Origin: JABFWF01 sp035539135
GTDB taxonomy: Bacteria; Pseudomonadota; Gammaproteobacteria; Xanthomonadales; Xanthomonadaceae
DNA length: 64,000 bases
NCBI GenBank assembly: GCA_035539135.1
Contig: DATLJD010000011.1
Span: 1-64,000, forward strand
Direction of reading: 5' to 3'
This document shows positions 43,061-51,937 of this stretch, piece by piece; within the stretch, counting starts at the first letter, position 1, and every line of letters begins with the position of its first letter. The translations under genes and the position numbers were made by a program. The notes beneath the pieces are model-generated. The model was not told the DNA's origin and searched no databases. It worked only from the letters and a program-made list of their open reading frames with translations.

Positions 43061-44457
43061 GCGGTGGCCTCCAGGATCGCGGCGCGGGTTACGTCGGCCA
43101 GCAGCTGCAGTTGTTCCTCGTCGATGCAGTAGGGCGGCATCCAGTAGAGGATGTCGCCGAGCGGGCGCAGCACGACGCCGCGTTCCAGCGCAGCCCGATA
43201 GGCGCGCAGGCCGACCCGCAGCGAGGGATCGAACGGGGTCGCGCGATCGCCCCCGCGGGTCAGTTCGAAGGCCAGGATCATCCCGGCCTGGCGCAGGTCG
43301 GCGACGTGCGGCAGCTGCGCCAGCGGCGCCGCCAGCTGCGCCATGCGCGCGGCGGTGGCGCGGTTGCGCGCGATCACGTCGTCGCTGGCGAAGATCGCCA
43401 GCGCCGCCAGCGCCGCCGCGCACGCGATCGGGTTGCCGGTGTAGCTGTGCGAGTGCAGGAAGGCGCGCTCGCGCGAGTCGTCGAGGAAGCCGTCGTAGAT
43501 GGCCTGGGTCGCCAGCACCGCGGCCAACGGCAGGAAGCCGCCGGTCAGGCCCTTGGACAGGCACAGCAGGTCGGGCTGGATGCCGGCCTGCTCGCAGGCG
43601 AACAGGCTGCCGGTCCGGCCGAAACCGACCGCGATCTCGTCCGCGATCAGGAACACGCCGTGCGCGTCGCACAGCGCGCGCGCGCGGCGCAGGTAGGCCG
43701 GGTCGTGCATGCGCATGCCGCCGGCGCACTGCACGCGCGGCTCGAGGATGAACGCACAGACCTCGCCGGCGTGGCGTTCGAGCAGGGCGGCCAGCGCGTC
43801 GGCCGCGCGTTCGGCGCAATCCGCGGCGGATTCGCCGGGCGCGGCGAGGTAGGCGTCGGGCGACGGCGCGAACAGGCATTCGGCCAGCAGCGGCGCGTAC
43901 ACCCGCCGGTACAGCGGCACGTCGCCGACCGCGAGCGCGCCCAGCGTCTCGCCGTGGTAGCCGTTCTCCAGCGCGACGAACTTCGTACGCGCGGTCTCGC
44001 CGCGGTTGCGGAACCAGTGGAAGGCCATCTTCAGCGCGACCTCGACCCCGGCCGAGCCGTTGTCGGCGTAGAACACCTTGGCCAGCGGCGCGCGCCCGGG
44101 CTCGCGCGGCGCGATCGCGAGCAGCCGCTCCGCCAGTTCGACCGCGGGCTCGTGCGAGAAGCCGGCGAGGATGACCTGCTCCAATGCGTGCGCCTGGCGG
44201 CCGATCGCGGCGGCGATGCGCGGCTCGCCGTGGCCGAACAGGTTGGTCCACCAGCTGGCGACCGCGTCGAGGTAGCGGTGCCCGTCCTGGCCGACCAGCC
44301 ACGCGCCTTCGCCGCGCGCGACCGGCACCAGCGGCAGCTCGTCGCGCAGGTGCTCGCGCATCTGCGTGCAGGGATGCCAGAGCACGGCGAGGTCGCGGGC
44401 GCGCCAGTCGGCGGGGTCCGATATCATCGGTTCGGGCAACGGCGGCATCTCGCGCAT
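43051..44457 (-). CDS. bioA: adenosylmethionine-8-amino-7-oxononanoate aminotransferase BioA
   Basis: BioA makes 7,8-diaminononanoate for biotin using SAM as amino donor and PLP. The ATG at 44457 gives 468 aa (a start at 44427 is also possible). Motifs include LWHPCTQM near the N-terminus, DAVASWWTNLFGHG, and YADNGSAGVEVALKMA. DEIAVGFGRTG and the PLP lysine in LSKGLTGG follow. An extended -10 (TGC-GATAAT, 44472-44464, minus strand) ends six bases before the ATG, which supports this start and suggests a leaderless message. No other biotin genes are adjacent. Confidence 0.93.
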   Translation of the reverse strand: MREMPPLPEPMISDPADWRARDLAVLWHPCTQMREHLRDELPLVPVARGEGAWLVGQDGHRYLDAVASWWTNLFGHGEPRIAAAIGRQAHALEQVILAGFSHEPAVELAERLLAIAPREPGRAPLAKVFYADNGSAGVEVALKMAFHWFRNRGETARTKFVALENGYHGETLGALAVGDVPLYRRVYAPLLAECLFAPSPDAYLAAPGESAADCAERAADALAALLERHAGEVCAFILEPRVQCAGGMRMHDPAYLRRARALCDAHGVFLIADEIAVGFGRTGSLFACEQAGIQPDLLCLSKGLTGGFLPLAAVLATQAIYDGFLDDSRERAFLHSHSYTGNPIACAAALAALAIFASDDVIARNRATAARMAQLAAPLAQLPHVADLRQAGMILAFELTRGGDRATPFDPSLRVGLRAYRAALERGVVLRPLGDILYWMPPYCIDEEQLQLLADVTRAAILEATACV

Positions 44458-44586
44458 CCGCGGATTATCGCAAGAGCCTGCGATCCTCCGCTTTCGACAC
44501 GCCGGCAAGCCGGTCCGCGCGGGCTGCGGGCCACGCGTTCACGCCCGTTCGTCCATCATCCCGAGCCAGCCCACGCCCCGTCCTCG

Positions 44587-45132
44587 ATGCGCCGCCTTCC
44601 CACCATCCATGCGATCACCGAGCACGACGCGGGGCCGTACCGGATGGAGCGGCTCGACCTCGAGTTCGGCAACGGCGAGCGCCGGCGCTACGAGCGCCTG
44701 CACAGCCGCGGCCACGGCGCGGTGCTGGTGGTGCCGTTGCTGGACCCGGAAACGGTGCTGCTGATCCGCGAATACGCCGCCGGCGTGCACCGTTACGAGC
44801 TGGGCCTGGTCAAGGGCCGGATCGACCCCGGCGAGACGCCGCTGGAGGCGGCCAACCGCGAGCTGCAGGAAGAGGCCGGCTACGCCGCGCGCGAACTGGT
44901 GCCGCTGCGCGCGCTGACCCTCTCGCCCAGCTACATGAGCCACCAGGCGCACGTGGTCGTGGCGCGCGACCTGTATCCGCGGCGGTTGCCGGGCGACGAA
45001 CCGGAGCCGCCGGAAGTCGTGCCGTGGAAGCTCGACGCGCTGCACGAGCTGGCGCTGCGCGAGGATTGTTCGGAAGGCCGCTCGCTCGCGGCCCTGTTCA
45101 TCACCAGGGAGTGGTTGCGCCATGGCAGTTGA
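44587..45132 (+). CDS. nudE: ADP compounds hydrolase NudE
   Basis: This 181 aa Nudix enzyme is of the NudE type (ADP-ribose, Ap3A and NADH hydrolysis). The Nudix box GRIDPGETPLEAANRELQEE begins at about residue 78 with all catalytic residues. LTLSPSYMSHQAHVVVA downstream is also typical. The gene overlaps cysQ by 11 bases; nudE-cysQ pairing is common in gammaproteobacteria. It is divergent from bioA across 129 bases. Confidence 0.92.
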   Translation: MRRLPTIHAITEHDAGPYRMERLDLEFGNGERRRYERLHSRGHGAVLVVPLLDPETVLLIREYAAGVHRYELGLVKGRIDPGETPLEAANRELQEEAGYAARELVPLRALTLSPSYMSHQAHVVVARDLYPRRLPGDEPEPPEVVPWKLDALHELALREDCSEGRSLAALFITREWLRHGS

Positions 45133-45946
45133 CCTGCAACACCTGCGCGAAGCGATCATCGCCATAGCGCGCGACGCGGCGACGCGCATCCTTGCCGTGT
45201 ACGACAGCGACTTCGCCGTGCAACACAAGGGCGACAAGTCGCCGCTGACGGAGGCCGACCTCGCCTCGCACCGCTGCATCGTCGAAGCGCTGGAAACGCT
45301 GACGCCGGACATCCCGGTACTGTCGGAGGAATCGGCCGAGGACGTGCCCGGCATGGTGCGGCGGGAATGGTCGCGGCTGTGGCTGGTCGATCCGCTCGAC
45401 GGCACCCGCGAGTTCGTCAAGCGCAACGGCGAGTTCAGCGTCAACATCGCGCTGGTCGAGGACGGCGAGCCGGTGCTGGCGGTGATCCAGGCGCCGGTGA
45501 CCGGGGCGCTGTGGCATGCGCAGCGCGGGGCCGGCGCGTTCCGCCGCGACGGCGAAACGGACACGCCCCTGCGCACGCGCCGGCCGGCGACCGCGCCGCT
45601 GCGGGTCGCCGCCAGCCGCTCGCACCGCGACGCGCGCACCGGGGGCTTCATCGCGCGGATGGGCGAGGTGGAGGAGGTCGGCCTCGGCTCCTCGCTGAAG
45701 TTCTGCCTGCTCGCCGAAGGCGGGCTCGACGTCTACCCGCGCTTCGGCCCGACCTGCGAATGGGACACCGGCGCCGGCCAGTGCGTGCTGGAGGCCGCGG
45801 GCGGCGCCGTGGTCGATCCGCGCGGCCGGCCGCTGCGCTACAACCAGCGCGACACCCTGCTCAACGGCGACTTCGTCGCGCTCGGCGATCCGGACCTGCC
45901 GTGGCGGGAATGGGCGGGCGGCGCCGGCCAGGGCGCGACCAGGTGA
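45122..45946 (+). CDS. cysQ: 3'(2'),5'-bisphosphate nucleotidase CysQ
   Basis: CysQ removes adenosine 3',5'-bisphosphate formed in sulfate assimilation and acyl-carrier turnover. The 274 aa inositol-phosphatase-fold protein has the metal-binding motifs EADLASH (about residue 40) and DPLDGTREFVKRNGEF (about residue 90). WDTGAGQCVLEAAGG (about residue 217) is the third. It is translated in relay with nudE. REP-type hairpins begin one base after its stop. Confidence 0.95.
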   Translation: MAVDLQHLREAIIAIARDAATRILAVYDSDFAVQHKGDKSPLTEADLASHRCIVEALETLTPDIPVLSEESAEDVPGMVRREWSRLWLVDPLDGTREFVKRNGEFSVNIALVEDGEPVLAVIQAPVTGALWHAQRGAGAFRRDGETDTPLRTRRPATAPLRVAASRSHRDARTGGFIARMGEVEEVGLGSSLKFCLLAEGGLDVYPRFGPTCEWDTGAGQCVLEAAGGAVVDPRGRPLRYNQRDTLLNGDFVALGDPDLPWREWAGGAGQGATR

Positions 45947-45947
45947 T

Positions 45948-45998
45948 GTAGAGCGGAGCAAGCTCCGCTGGAATGCCGGCAGCGGAGCCAGCTCCGCT
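45948..45998. repeat. pair of GTAG-type REP hairpins
   Basis: GTAG (45948-45951) plus AGCGGAGC-AA-GCTCCGCT (45952-45969) is followed by AGCGGAGC-CA-GCTCCGCT (45981-45998). The second is trailed by CCAC, a near complement of GTAG, so it is an inverted copy. Two facing hairpins directly after the cysQ stop form a small mosaic element like those of Stenotrophomonas (SMAG). It may insulate cysQ from mazG. Confidence 0.85.
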
Positions 45999-46024
45999 CC
46001 ACGGAACGTTTGCGAAGGGCAGGA

Positions 46025-46858
46025 ATGGACGGCATCGAAGGCGACCCGCGCGACATCGGCATGCTGCTCGCGATCATGGCCCGCTTGCGCGATCCCGCGG
46101 GCGGTTGCCCGTGGGACCTCGAGCAGGATTTCGCGACGATCGCGCCGTACACGATCGAGGAGGCCTACGAGGTCGCCGACGCGATCGACCGCGGCGACCT
46201 CGCCGACCTGAAGGACGAACTCGGCGACCTGCTGCTGCAGGTGGTCTTCCATGCGCGCATGGCCGAGGAGCAGGGCGCGTTCGCCTTCCCCGACGTGGTC
46301 GCGGCGATCTGCGACAAGATGCTGCGCCGGCACCCGCATGTGTTCGCCGGCGCCAGCGTCGGCGACGCGCAGGAGCAGACGCGGGCGTGGGAGGAGCACA
46401 AGCGGCGCGAGCGCGAGGCCGCCGGGCACGGGGACACCTCCGCGCTGGCCGGCGTCGCGCGCGGCCTGCCCGAGTGGCAGCGCGCGGTGAAGCTGCAGAA
46501 GAAGGCGGCGCGGGTCGGCTTCGACTGGCCCGGCCCGGAGCCGGTGATCGCCAAGCTGCACGAGGAGATCGAGGAGGTGCGCGTCGAGTTCGCCGCGCGC
46601 GCCGCCGCCCCGGACGATCCCGCCGTGCAGGCGCGGCTGGAGGACGAGATCGGCGACCTGCTGTTCGTGTGCGCCAACCTCGCCCGCCACGCGCGGGTGG
46701 ACGTCGGCGCCGCGCTGCGCCGGGCCAACCTCAAGTTCGAGCGCCGCTTCCGCGCGATGGAGGCGCTGGCCGCGGCCGACGGCAAGGCGTTGCCGGAACT
46801 GCCGCTGGAAGCGCAGGATGGCTACTGGGACCGGGCCAAGGCCGCCGAACGCGCCTGA
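46025..46858 (+). CDS. mazG: nucleoside triphosphate pyrophosphohydrolase MazG
   Basis: MazG hydrolyses NTPs and dNTPs to monophosphates. The 277 aa protein has the usual tandem MazG domains. The first carries GGCPWDLEQDF and EEAYEVADAI ... LKDELGDLLLQVVFHA. The second carries KLHEEIEEVRVEF ... LEDEIGDLLFVCANLAR. Both EExxE/ExxD metal sets are intact. I chose the ATG at 46025; a TTG at 46010 in frame is weaker. Confidence 0.94.
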   Translation: MDGIEGDPRDIGMLLAIMARLRDPAGGCPWDLEQDFATIAPYTIEEAYEVADAIDRGDLADLKDELGDLLLQVVFHARMAEEQGAFAFPDVVAAICDKMLRRHPHVFAGASVGDAQEQTRAWEEHKRREREAAGHGDTSALAGVARGLPEWQRAVKLQKKAARVGFDWPGPEPVIAKLHEEIEEVRVEFAARAAAPDDPAVQARLEDEIGDLLFVCANLARHARVDVGAALRRANLKFERRFRAMEALAAADGKALPELPLEAQDGYWDRAKAAERA

Positions 46859-46885
46859 TCCGGACCGCGCGCCGCAGGAGCCGCC

Positions 46886-47188
46886 ATGAAACGCTTCGCC
46901 AGCTTCCGCGAGTTCTATCCGTTCTACCTCGGCGAGCACGCCCATCCGGTCTCGCGCCGGCTGCACTTCCTCGGCAGCTGCGGCGTGCTGGCGCTGGTCG
47001 CGGTGGCGCTGTGGCGGGGCAATCCGTGGTGGCTGCTCGCGGCGCTGTTCTGCGGCTACGGCTTCGCCTGGGCCGGCCATTTCTTCTTCGAGAAGAACCG
47101 CCCGGCGACCTTCCGCCACCCGTTCTATTCCTTCGCCGGCGACTGGGTGATGTTCGTCGACATCCTGCGCGGCCGCGTGCGGCTGTGA
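46886..47188 (+). CDS. DUF962 (Mpo1-like) membrane protein
   Basis: The 100 aa protein shows the DUF962/Mpo1 pattern: SFREFYPFYLGEHAHPVSRR, two membrane helices, then FFFEKNRPATFRHPFYS. Yeast Mpo1 is a dioxygenase that removes one carbon from 2-hydroxy fatty acids, using conserved His residues; several of those His are visible here. The bacterial role is not established. AGGAG precedes the ATG. It is convergent with the DUF486 gene, four bases away. Confidence 0.85.
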   Translation: MKRFASFREFYPFYLGEHAHPVSRRLHFLGSCGVLALVAVALWRGNPWWLLAALFCGYGFAWAGHFFFEKNRPATFRHPFYSFAGDWVMFVDILRGRVRL

Positions 47189-47192
47189 CAGT

Positions 47193-47540
47193 CTAGTCGA
47201 GGAAGATCAGCCAGGCCGCGACCGCGATCAGGGCGAAGCCGGCCCAGTGGTTCCATTTCAGCGGCTGGCCGAGATACCAGGCGGAAAACCCGGCGAACAC
47301 CAGCAGGGTGATCACCTCCTGCATGCCCTTGAGCTGCGGCGCCGAATAGACCGCGCTGCCGAGCCGGTTGGCCGGCACCTGCAGGGTGTACTCGAAGAAC
47401 GCGATGCCCCAGCTGGCGATGATCGCCAGCCACAGCGGCGCCGCCTTGTAGCGCAGGTGGCCGTACCAGGCGAAGGTCATGAACACGTTGGAGCCGAGCA
47501 GCAGGACGACGGGGAGGAGGCGGTCGAGGGCGGCGGGCAC
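47193..47540 (-). CDS. DUF486 / DMT-like small membrane protein
   Basis: The product is about 115 aa with four membrane helices and the DUF486 pattern: LLLGSNVFMTFAWYGHL, then WGIAFFEYTLQVPANRLG and AGFSAWYLGQPLKWNHW. It resembles half of a drug/metabolite transporter and probably dimerises. The GTG at 47540 gives the family length; longer frames begin inside the neighbouring promoter region and lack homology-like content. The start is uncertain. Confidence 0.75.
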   Translation of the reverse strand: MPAALDRLLPVVLLLGSNVFMTFAWYGHLRYKAAPLWLAIIASWGIAFFEYTLQVPANRLGSAVYSAPQLKGMQEVITLLVFAGFSAWYLGQPLKWNHWAGFALIAVAAWLIFLD

Positions 47541-47655
47541 GGGGGCGGTCGCGGCGGGGAGGGGCCGCCAGCCTACTGCCGGCGAGGTAGTCTTCACACG
47601 GCCATTACCGCCTTCCGGGCACGTTTCACAAAGCTGAAGACCCGAGGAGCACCCC

Positions 47656-48369
47656 ATGCGCGCATCGCAAGAACCCGCCGGCCTGGTCCTCATCGTCGAG
47701 GACAACCGCAACATCTCCGAAATGGTGGGCGAATACCTGGAAGGCCGCGGTTTCGAAGTGGACTACGCCGCCGACGGCCTGGACGGCTACCGGCTCGCCT
47801 CCGAAAACAGCTACGACGTGGTCGTCCTCGACCTCATGCTGCCGCGTCTGGATGGCGTGGAGGTGTGCAAGCGCCTGCGCGAGGAAGCGCGCAAGTCCAC
47901 CCCGGTGCTGATGCTGACCGCGCGCGACACCCTCGACGAGAAGCTCACGGGCCTGTCGGTGGGCGCAGACGACTACCTGACCAAGCCGTTCGCGATCCAG
48001 GAACTCGAGGCCCGCCTGCGCGCGCTGATCCGCCGCGAGCGCCGCCAGGTCGGTTCCGAAGTGCTGAAGGTCGCCGACCTCGTCCTCGATCCGGCCAGCC
48101 TGCGCGCCACCCGCGCCGGTACCGAACTGCAGCTCTCGCCGATCGGCCTGAAGCTGCTGACGATCCTGATGCGTGAGTCGCCGCGGGTGGTCAGCCGCCA
48201 GGAAATCGAGCGCGAGATCTGGGGCAACGGCCTGCCCGATTCGGACACCCTGCGCAGCCACCTGTACAACCTGCGCAAGACGATCGACAAACCCTACGAG
48301 AAGCCGCTGCTGCACACCGTGCAGAGCGCGGGGTACCGCATTGCCGACATCGAGCAGCCGCCGGCCTGA
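47656..48369 (+). CDS. OmpR-family response regulator
   Basis: The 237 aa regulator has a receiver domain with acidic pocket VEDN (about residue 15), phospho-Asp in VVLDLMLP (about residue 59) and the Lys in LTKPF. A winged-helix DNA-binding domain follows (about residues 135-232; GLKLLTILM, DSDTLRSHLYNLR). GAGGAGC lies before the ATG. It is followed after 17 bases by its kinase and then by a MacAB-type exporter, which it probably controls. Confidence 0.92.
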   Translation: MRASQEPAGLVLIVEDNRNISEMVGEYLEGRGFEVDYAADGLDGYRLASENSYDVVVLDLMLPRLDGVEVCKRLREEARKSTPVLMLTARDTLDEKLTGLSVGADDYLTKPFAIQELEARLRALIRRERRQVGSEVLKVADLVLDPASLRATRAGTELQLSPIGLKLLTILMRESPRVVSRQEIEREIWGNGLPDSDTLRSHLYNLRKTIDKPYEKPLLHTVQSAGYRIADIEQPPA

Positions 48370-48386
48370 GCCGGCGGAATCCGGCC

Positions 48387-49661
48387 ATGCGTGAGGGGCT
48401 GCCGCGCCGGCTGCGGTGGGCGGTGCTGGTGCAGCTGGCGATCGCCTGCATGGCGGTGCTCGCCGGCAGCTGGCTGATGGTGGGCGTGGCCAAGCACACG
48501 CTGGTCGAGCGCATGCTGGCCCGCAATGCGGCGTACTACTGGGCGCAGCGCGAGAGCGATCCCGATCGTTCGCCGCCCGACACCGAGGCCCTGCACGGTT
48601 ACGTGGTCCAGGACGGCGGTTCGGCCGCGGGATTGCCAGAATCGCTGCGCGCGCTTGACCCGGGCCTGCACGAGGTCGACGCGCTGGTCGTGCTCGTGGA
48701 GCAGCGCGACGACACCCGCCTGTACCTGACCTATCCACGCGGACGCGCGGACGAGTTGGCGATGATGGTGGTCGTGGCGCCGATCCTGATCGCCCTGCTC
48801 GCGCTCGGGTTGAGCAGCTTTGCCACGTACCGGTTGGCGCGCGCGCTGATCGCGCCGCTGCACTGGCTCGCGCGCGAAGTGCGGCGCTGGGACCCGATGG
48901 ACCCGCGCACCGCGGCGCTCGCGCCCGACAAGTTGCCGGCCGGCGCCAGCCTGGAGGTGCGCGAGCTCGCCGGCGCATTGCTGCGGATGGGCGAGCGCAT
49001 GCGCGCGTTCGTGCGCCGCGAGCGCGACTTCACGCGCGACGCCAGCCACGAGCTGCGCACGCCGCTGACGGTGATCCGGGTCGCCACCGACCTGCTCGGC
49101 AACGACCCGGACCTGCCCCAGCGCGCGCAGCGCTCGCTGTCGCGCATCCAGCGCGCCGGGCGCGACATGGAAACCGTCATCGAGGCGTTCCTGGTGCTCG
49201 CCCGCGAGAGCAGCATCGAGCCGGCGCGCGAGGACTTCGCGGTGCGCGACGTGGTCGACGAGGAAGTGCAGAAGGCGCGCCCGCTGCTGGCCGGCAAGCC
49301 GGTCGAACTGACGGTCGAGGAACGCGCCTCCCCGCGCCTGCATGCCTCGCCGCGGGTGCTGGCGGTGATGCTCGGCAACCTGCTGCGCAACGCCTGCGCG
49401 TTCACCGACGAGGGGCTGATCGAGGTCGTGATCGCCGAGGACCACGTCGCGGTCGCCGACACCGGCATCGGCATGAGCGCGGAGACCCTGGAGCGCGCGT
49501 TCGAGCCGTTCTACCGGGCCAACCCCGATCTGCCGGAAGCCAAGGGCATGGGTCTGTCGATCGTGCGCCGGCTCGGCGAACGCTTCGGCTGGCCAGTCAC
49601 CCTGGAGAGCTCGCCCGGGCGCGGCACCACCGCGATCATCCACTTCGTGGCCCGGCGCTGA
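48387..49661 (+). CDS. sensor histidine kinase
   Basis: The 424 aa kinase has two membrane helices (about residues 10-32 and 125-148) around a small periplasmic sensor of about 90 residues. HisKA has the H-box DASHELRTPLTVIR (about residue 212). The ATPase domain has NLLRNACAFTDEG, ADTGIGM and KGMGLSIVRRLGERFGW. The partner is the upstream response regulator. The proximity to an antibiotic/peptide-type ABC exporter suggests sensing of envelope stress or a toxic compound; the ligand cannot be told. Confidence 0.92.
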   Translation: MREGLPRRLRWAVLVQLAIACMAVLAGSWLMVGVAKHTLVERMLARNAAYYWAQRESDPDRSPPDTEALHGYVVQDGGSAAGLPESLRALDPGLHEVDALVVLVEQRDDTRLYLTYPRGRADELAMMVVVAPILIALLALGLSSFATYRLARALIAPLHWLAREVRRWDPMDPRTAALAPDKLPAGASLEVRELAGALLRMGERMRAFVRRERDFTRDASHELRTPLTVIRVATDLLGNDPDLPQRAQRSLSRIQRAGRDMETVIEAFLVLARESSIEPAREDFAVRDVVDEEVQKARPLLAGKPVELTVEERASPRLHASPRVLAVMLGNLLRNACAFTDEGLIEVVIAEDHVAVADTGIGMSAETLERAFEPFYRANPDLPEAKGMGLSIVRRLGERFGWPVTLESSPGRGTTAIIHFVARR

Positions 49662-49745
49662 ACTCCGCGCCGCGGCGTCCGGGCGGCGGGTCAACCCGCG
49701 CCTGCCCCACGCGTTAGAGTCGTGGTTTCCCCTGCCACGTCCGCC

Positions 49746-51242
49746 ATGCCGCCATCCCGGTCCCCGCGCACCCCGCTGCGCACCTCGCTCCTGGTCGCCA
49801 TCGTCCTCGCCGCCGCGCTCGCGGCCCTGTGGTGGTGGCGCGGCCACGCCGCCGGCGAGCAGGCCGGCGGCTACCGCACCGCCCAAGTCGAACGCGGCGA
49901 TATCCGCGTCGCGATCTCGGCCACCGGCACCCTCAGCGCGATCTCCACGGTCACCGTCGGCAGCCAGGTCTCCGGCCAGGTCACCGAGGTGCTGGTGGAC
50001 TTCAACGACAAGGTGCGCCGCGGCCAGGTGATCGCGCGGATCGATCCGTCGACCTACGAGGCGCAGATCGCCCAGGGCAATGCCCAGATCGCGAGCGCGC
50101 AGGCGCAGCTGCGCCAGGCCGAAGCGGCCTTGCGCAACGCCGAACTCGACTACGCGCGCAAGGCCCAACTCGGCAGCCAGCAACTGGTGGCGAAGGGCGA
50201 CGTCGACCAGGCGCGCGCGGCGCGCGACCAGGCGCAGGCGCAGGTCAACGCGGCGCGCGCGCAGATCCGCCAGCAGCAGGCGTCGACCCGGACCACCCGG
50301 GTCAACCTCGATCGCACCGTGATCCGCTCGCCGGTGGACGGGGTCGTGCTGACCCGCAGCGTCGAGCCGGGCCAGACCGTCGCCGCCAGCCTGCAGGCGC
50401 CCGAGCTGTTCACCATCGCCGAAGACCTGTCGAAGATGAAGATCGAGCTGGCGGTGGACGAGTCGGACATCGGCCAGGTGCGCGCCGGGCAGGCCGTCAG
50501 CTTCAGCGCGGACGCCTTCCCCAACCGGCAGTTCCGCGGCACGGTCGAGCAGGTGCGGCTGTCGGCCACCACCACCAGCAACGTCGTCACCTATCCGGTG
50601 ATCGTCACCGTGGACAACACCGATGGCACCCTGTTGCCGGGGCTGACCGTCAACGCCGAGATCGAGGTGAGCAAGCGCGCGGGCGTGCTCAAGGTCGCCA
50701 ATGCCGCGTTGCGCTACAAGCCGGCCGATGCCGAGGCGGCGACCGACGCGCCGTCGCGCGCCCGCGCGCCGGGCGGCGGGGTCGCCGACGATCTCGCGCG
50801 CACCGCCGCCGGCCTGCGGCTCGACGGGCGGCAACAGGCCGCGTTCGACGCCGCGCTGGCGGCGATCCGCGAGCGCCAGGCCGCGCGACAGGCGCAGCCC
50901 GGACCGCAGCAGCGCGGCATGTTCGGTGGTGGCGGGCCGCGCTTCGCGACGGGCGGCGGCGGCCCCGACCTGCAGGCGCAGGTCCGCCAGCGCATGCGCG
51001 AACGCTTCGAACAGGACTTCGCGGCGTTCCGCGCCACCCTGGGCGAAACCCAGCGCCGCGACTGGGACGCGGCGGTCACCGCCCTGGTCGGCGCGACCCG
51101 CGCGCCGGTGTACAAGCTGGTCGACGGCAAGCCGCAACGGGTGATGGTGCGGGTCGGCGCCAGCGACGGCAGCGACACCGAGATCTCCGGCGACGTCCGC
51201 GAAGGCGACCTCCTCGTGATCGGGGAGCGCGCGGCGCAATGA
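49746..51242 (+). CDS. macA: MacA-type periplasmic adaptor with an extra domain
   Basis: The 498 aa membrane-fusion protein has an N-terminal signal anchor (about residues 12-32). Lipoyl halves and an alpha-hairpin (about residues 95-185, QIASAQAQLRQAEAALRNAE) and beta-barrel domains follow. Between about residues 325 and 450 lies an insert not usual in MacA. It is Gly-rich and helical, with LDGRQQAAFD and LGETQRRDWD, which resemble the LTxxQ motifs of Spy/CpxP chaperones. The ATG at 49746 is preferred over 49722. Its stop overlaps the ATG of the ATPase gene. Confidence 0.88.
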   Translation: MPPSRSPRTPLRTSLLVAIVLAAALAALWWWRGHAAGEQAGGYRTAQVERGDIRVAISATGTLSAISTVTVGSQVSGQVTEVLVDFNDKVRRGQVIARIDPSTYEAQIAQGNAQIASAQAQLRQAEAALRNAELDYARKAQLGSQQLVAKGDVDQARAARDQAQAQVNAARAQIRQQQASTRTTRVNLDRTVIRSPVDGVVLTRSVEPGQTVAASLQAPELFTIAEDLSKMKIELAVDESDIGQVRAGQAVSFSADAFPNRQFRGTVEQVRLSATTTSNVVTYPVIVTVDNTDGTLLPGLTVNAEIEVSKRAGVLKVANAALRYKPADAEAATDAPSRARAPGGGVADDLARTAAGLRLDGRQQAAFDAALAAIRERQAARQAQPGPQQRGMFGGGGPRFATGGGGPDLQAQVRQRMRERFEQDFAAFRATLGETQRRDWDAAVTALVGATRAPVYKLVDGKPQRVMVRVGASDGSDTEISGDVREGDLLVIGERAAQ

Positions 51243-51937
51243 GCGCGCGCGCGCCGGTGATCCGGACCCGCGGGCTGGGCAAGGTGTACGCGCCCGGCAC
51301 CGCCGCCGAGGTGGTCGCACTGCGCGGCGTGGACCTCGACATCGCGCGCGGCGACTTCGTCGCGATCATGGGCCCTTCGGGCTCCGGCAAGTCGACCCTG
51401 ATGAACCTGCTCGGGTGCCTCGACACGCCCACCGACGGCCGTTACGAATGCGACGGCACCGACGTGTCCACGCTCGACGCCGAGGCGCTCGCCGCGCTGC
51501 GCCGCGACAAGATCGGCTTCGTGTTCCAGGGCTTCAACCTGCTGCCGCGGATGGACGCCCTGCACAACGTGGCGATGCCGCTGGGCTACGCGCGGGTGCC
51601 GCACGGCGAACGCCTGCGGCGCGCGCGCGAGGCGTTGCAGGCGGTCGGCCTCGGCGAGCGCGTCGACCATCGGCCGAGCGAACTGTCCGGCGGCCAGCAG
51701 CAGCGGGTGGCGATCGCCCGCGCACTGATCAACCGGCCGCCGATCCTGCTCGCCGACGAACCCACCGGCGCGCTCGATTCGAAGACCGGCGAGGAGATCC
51801 TGGCCCTGTTCAAGCGCCTGCGCGACGAGGACCACACCGTCGTGCTGATCACCCACGACGCCGAGGTCGCCGCGCACGCCGACCGCACCTTCGTCATGCA
51901 CGACGGCGCCCTGCATCCGCAGGCGGAGGCCGCATGA
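51239..51937 (+). CDS. ABC exporter ATP-binding protein (MacB/LolD type)
   Basis: The 232 aa ATPase has Walker A GPSGSGKST (about residue 44), Q-loop FQGFNLLPRMDAL, signature LSGGQQQRVAIARAL (about residue 146) and Walker B ILLADEPTGALDS. The family energises mechanotransmission exporters. In E. coli MacB this domain is fused to the permease; here it is a separate gene with four-base overlaps on both sides. Confidence 0.95.
   Translation: MSARAPVIRTRGLGKVYAPGTAAEVVALRGVDLDIARGDFVAIMGPSGSGKSTLMNLLGCLDTPTDGRYECDGTDVSTLDAEALAALRRDKIGFVFQGFNLLPRMDALHNVAMPLGYARVPHGERLRRAREALQAVGLGERVDHRPSELSGGQQQRVAIARALINRPPILLADEPTGALDSKTGEEILALFKRLRDEDHTVVLITHDAEVAAHADRTFVMHDGALHPQAEAA

Noticed and set aside
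48294..51320. 1008-residue open frame on the minus strand over the kinase and macA genes
   Set aside because: Antisense to well-supported genes; long antisense frames are expected at this GC content and its residue composition is not protein-like.
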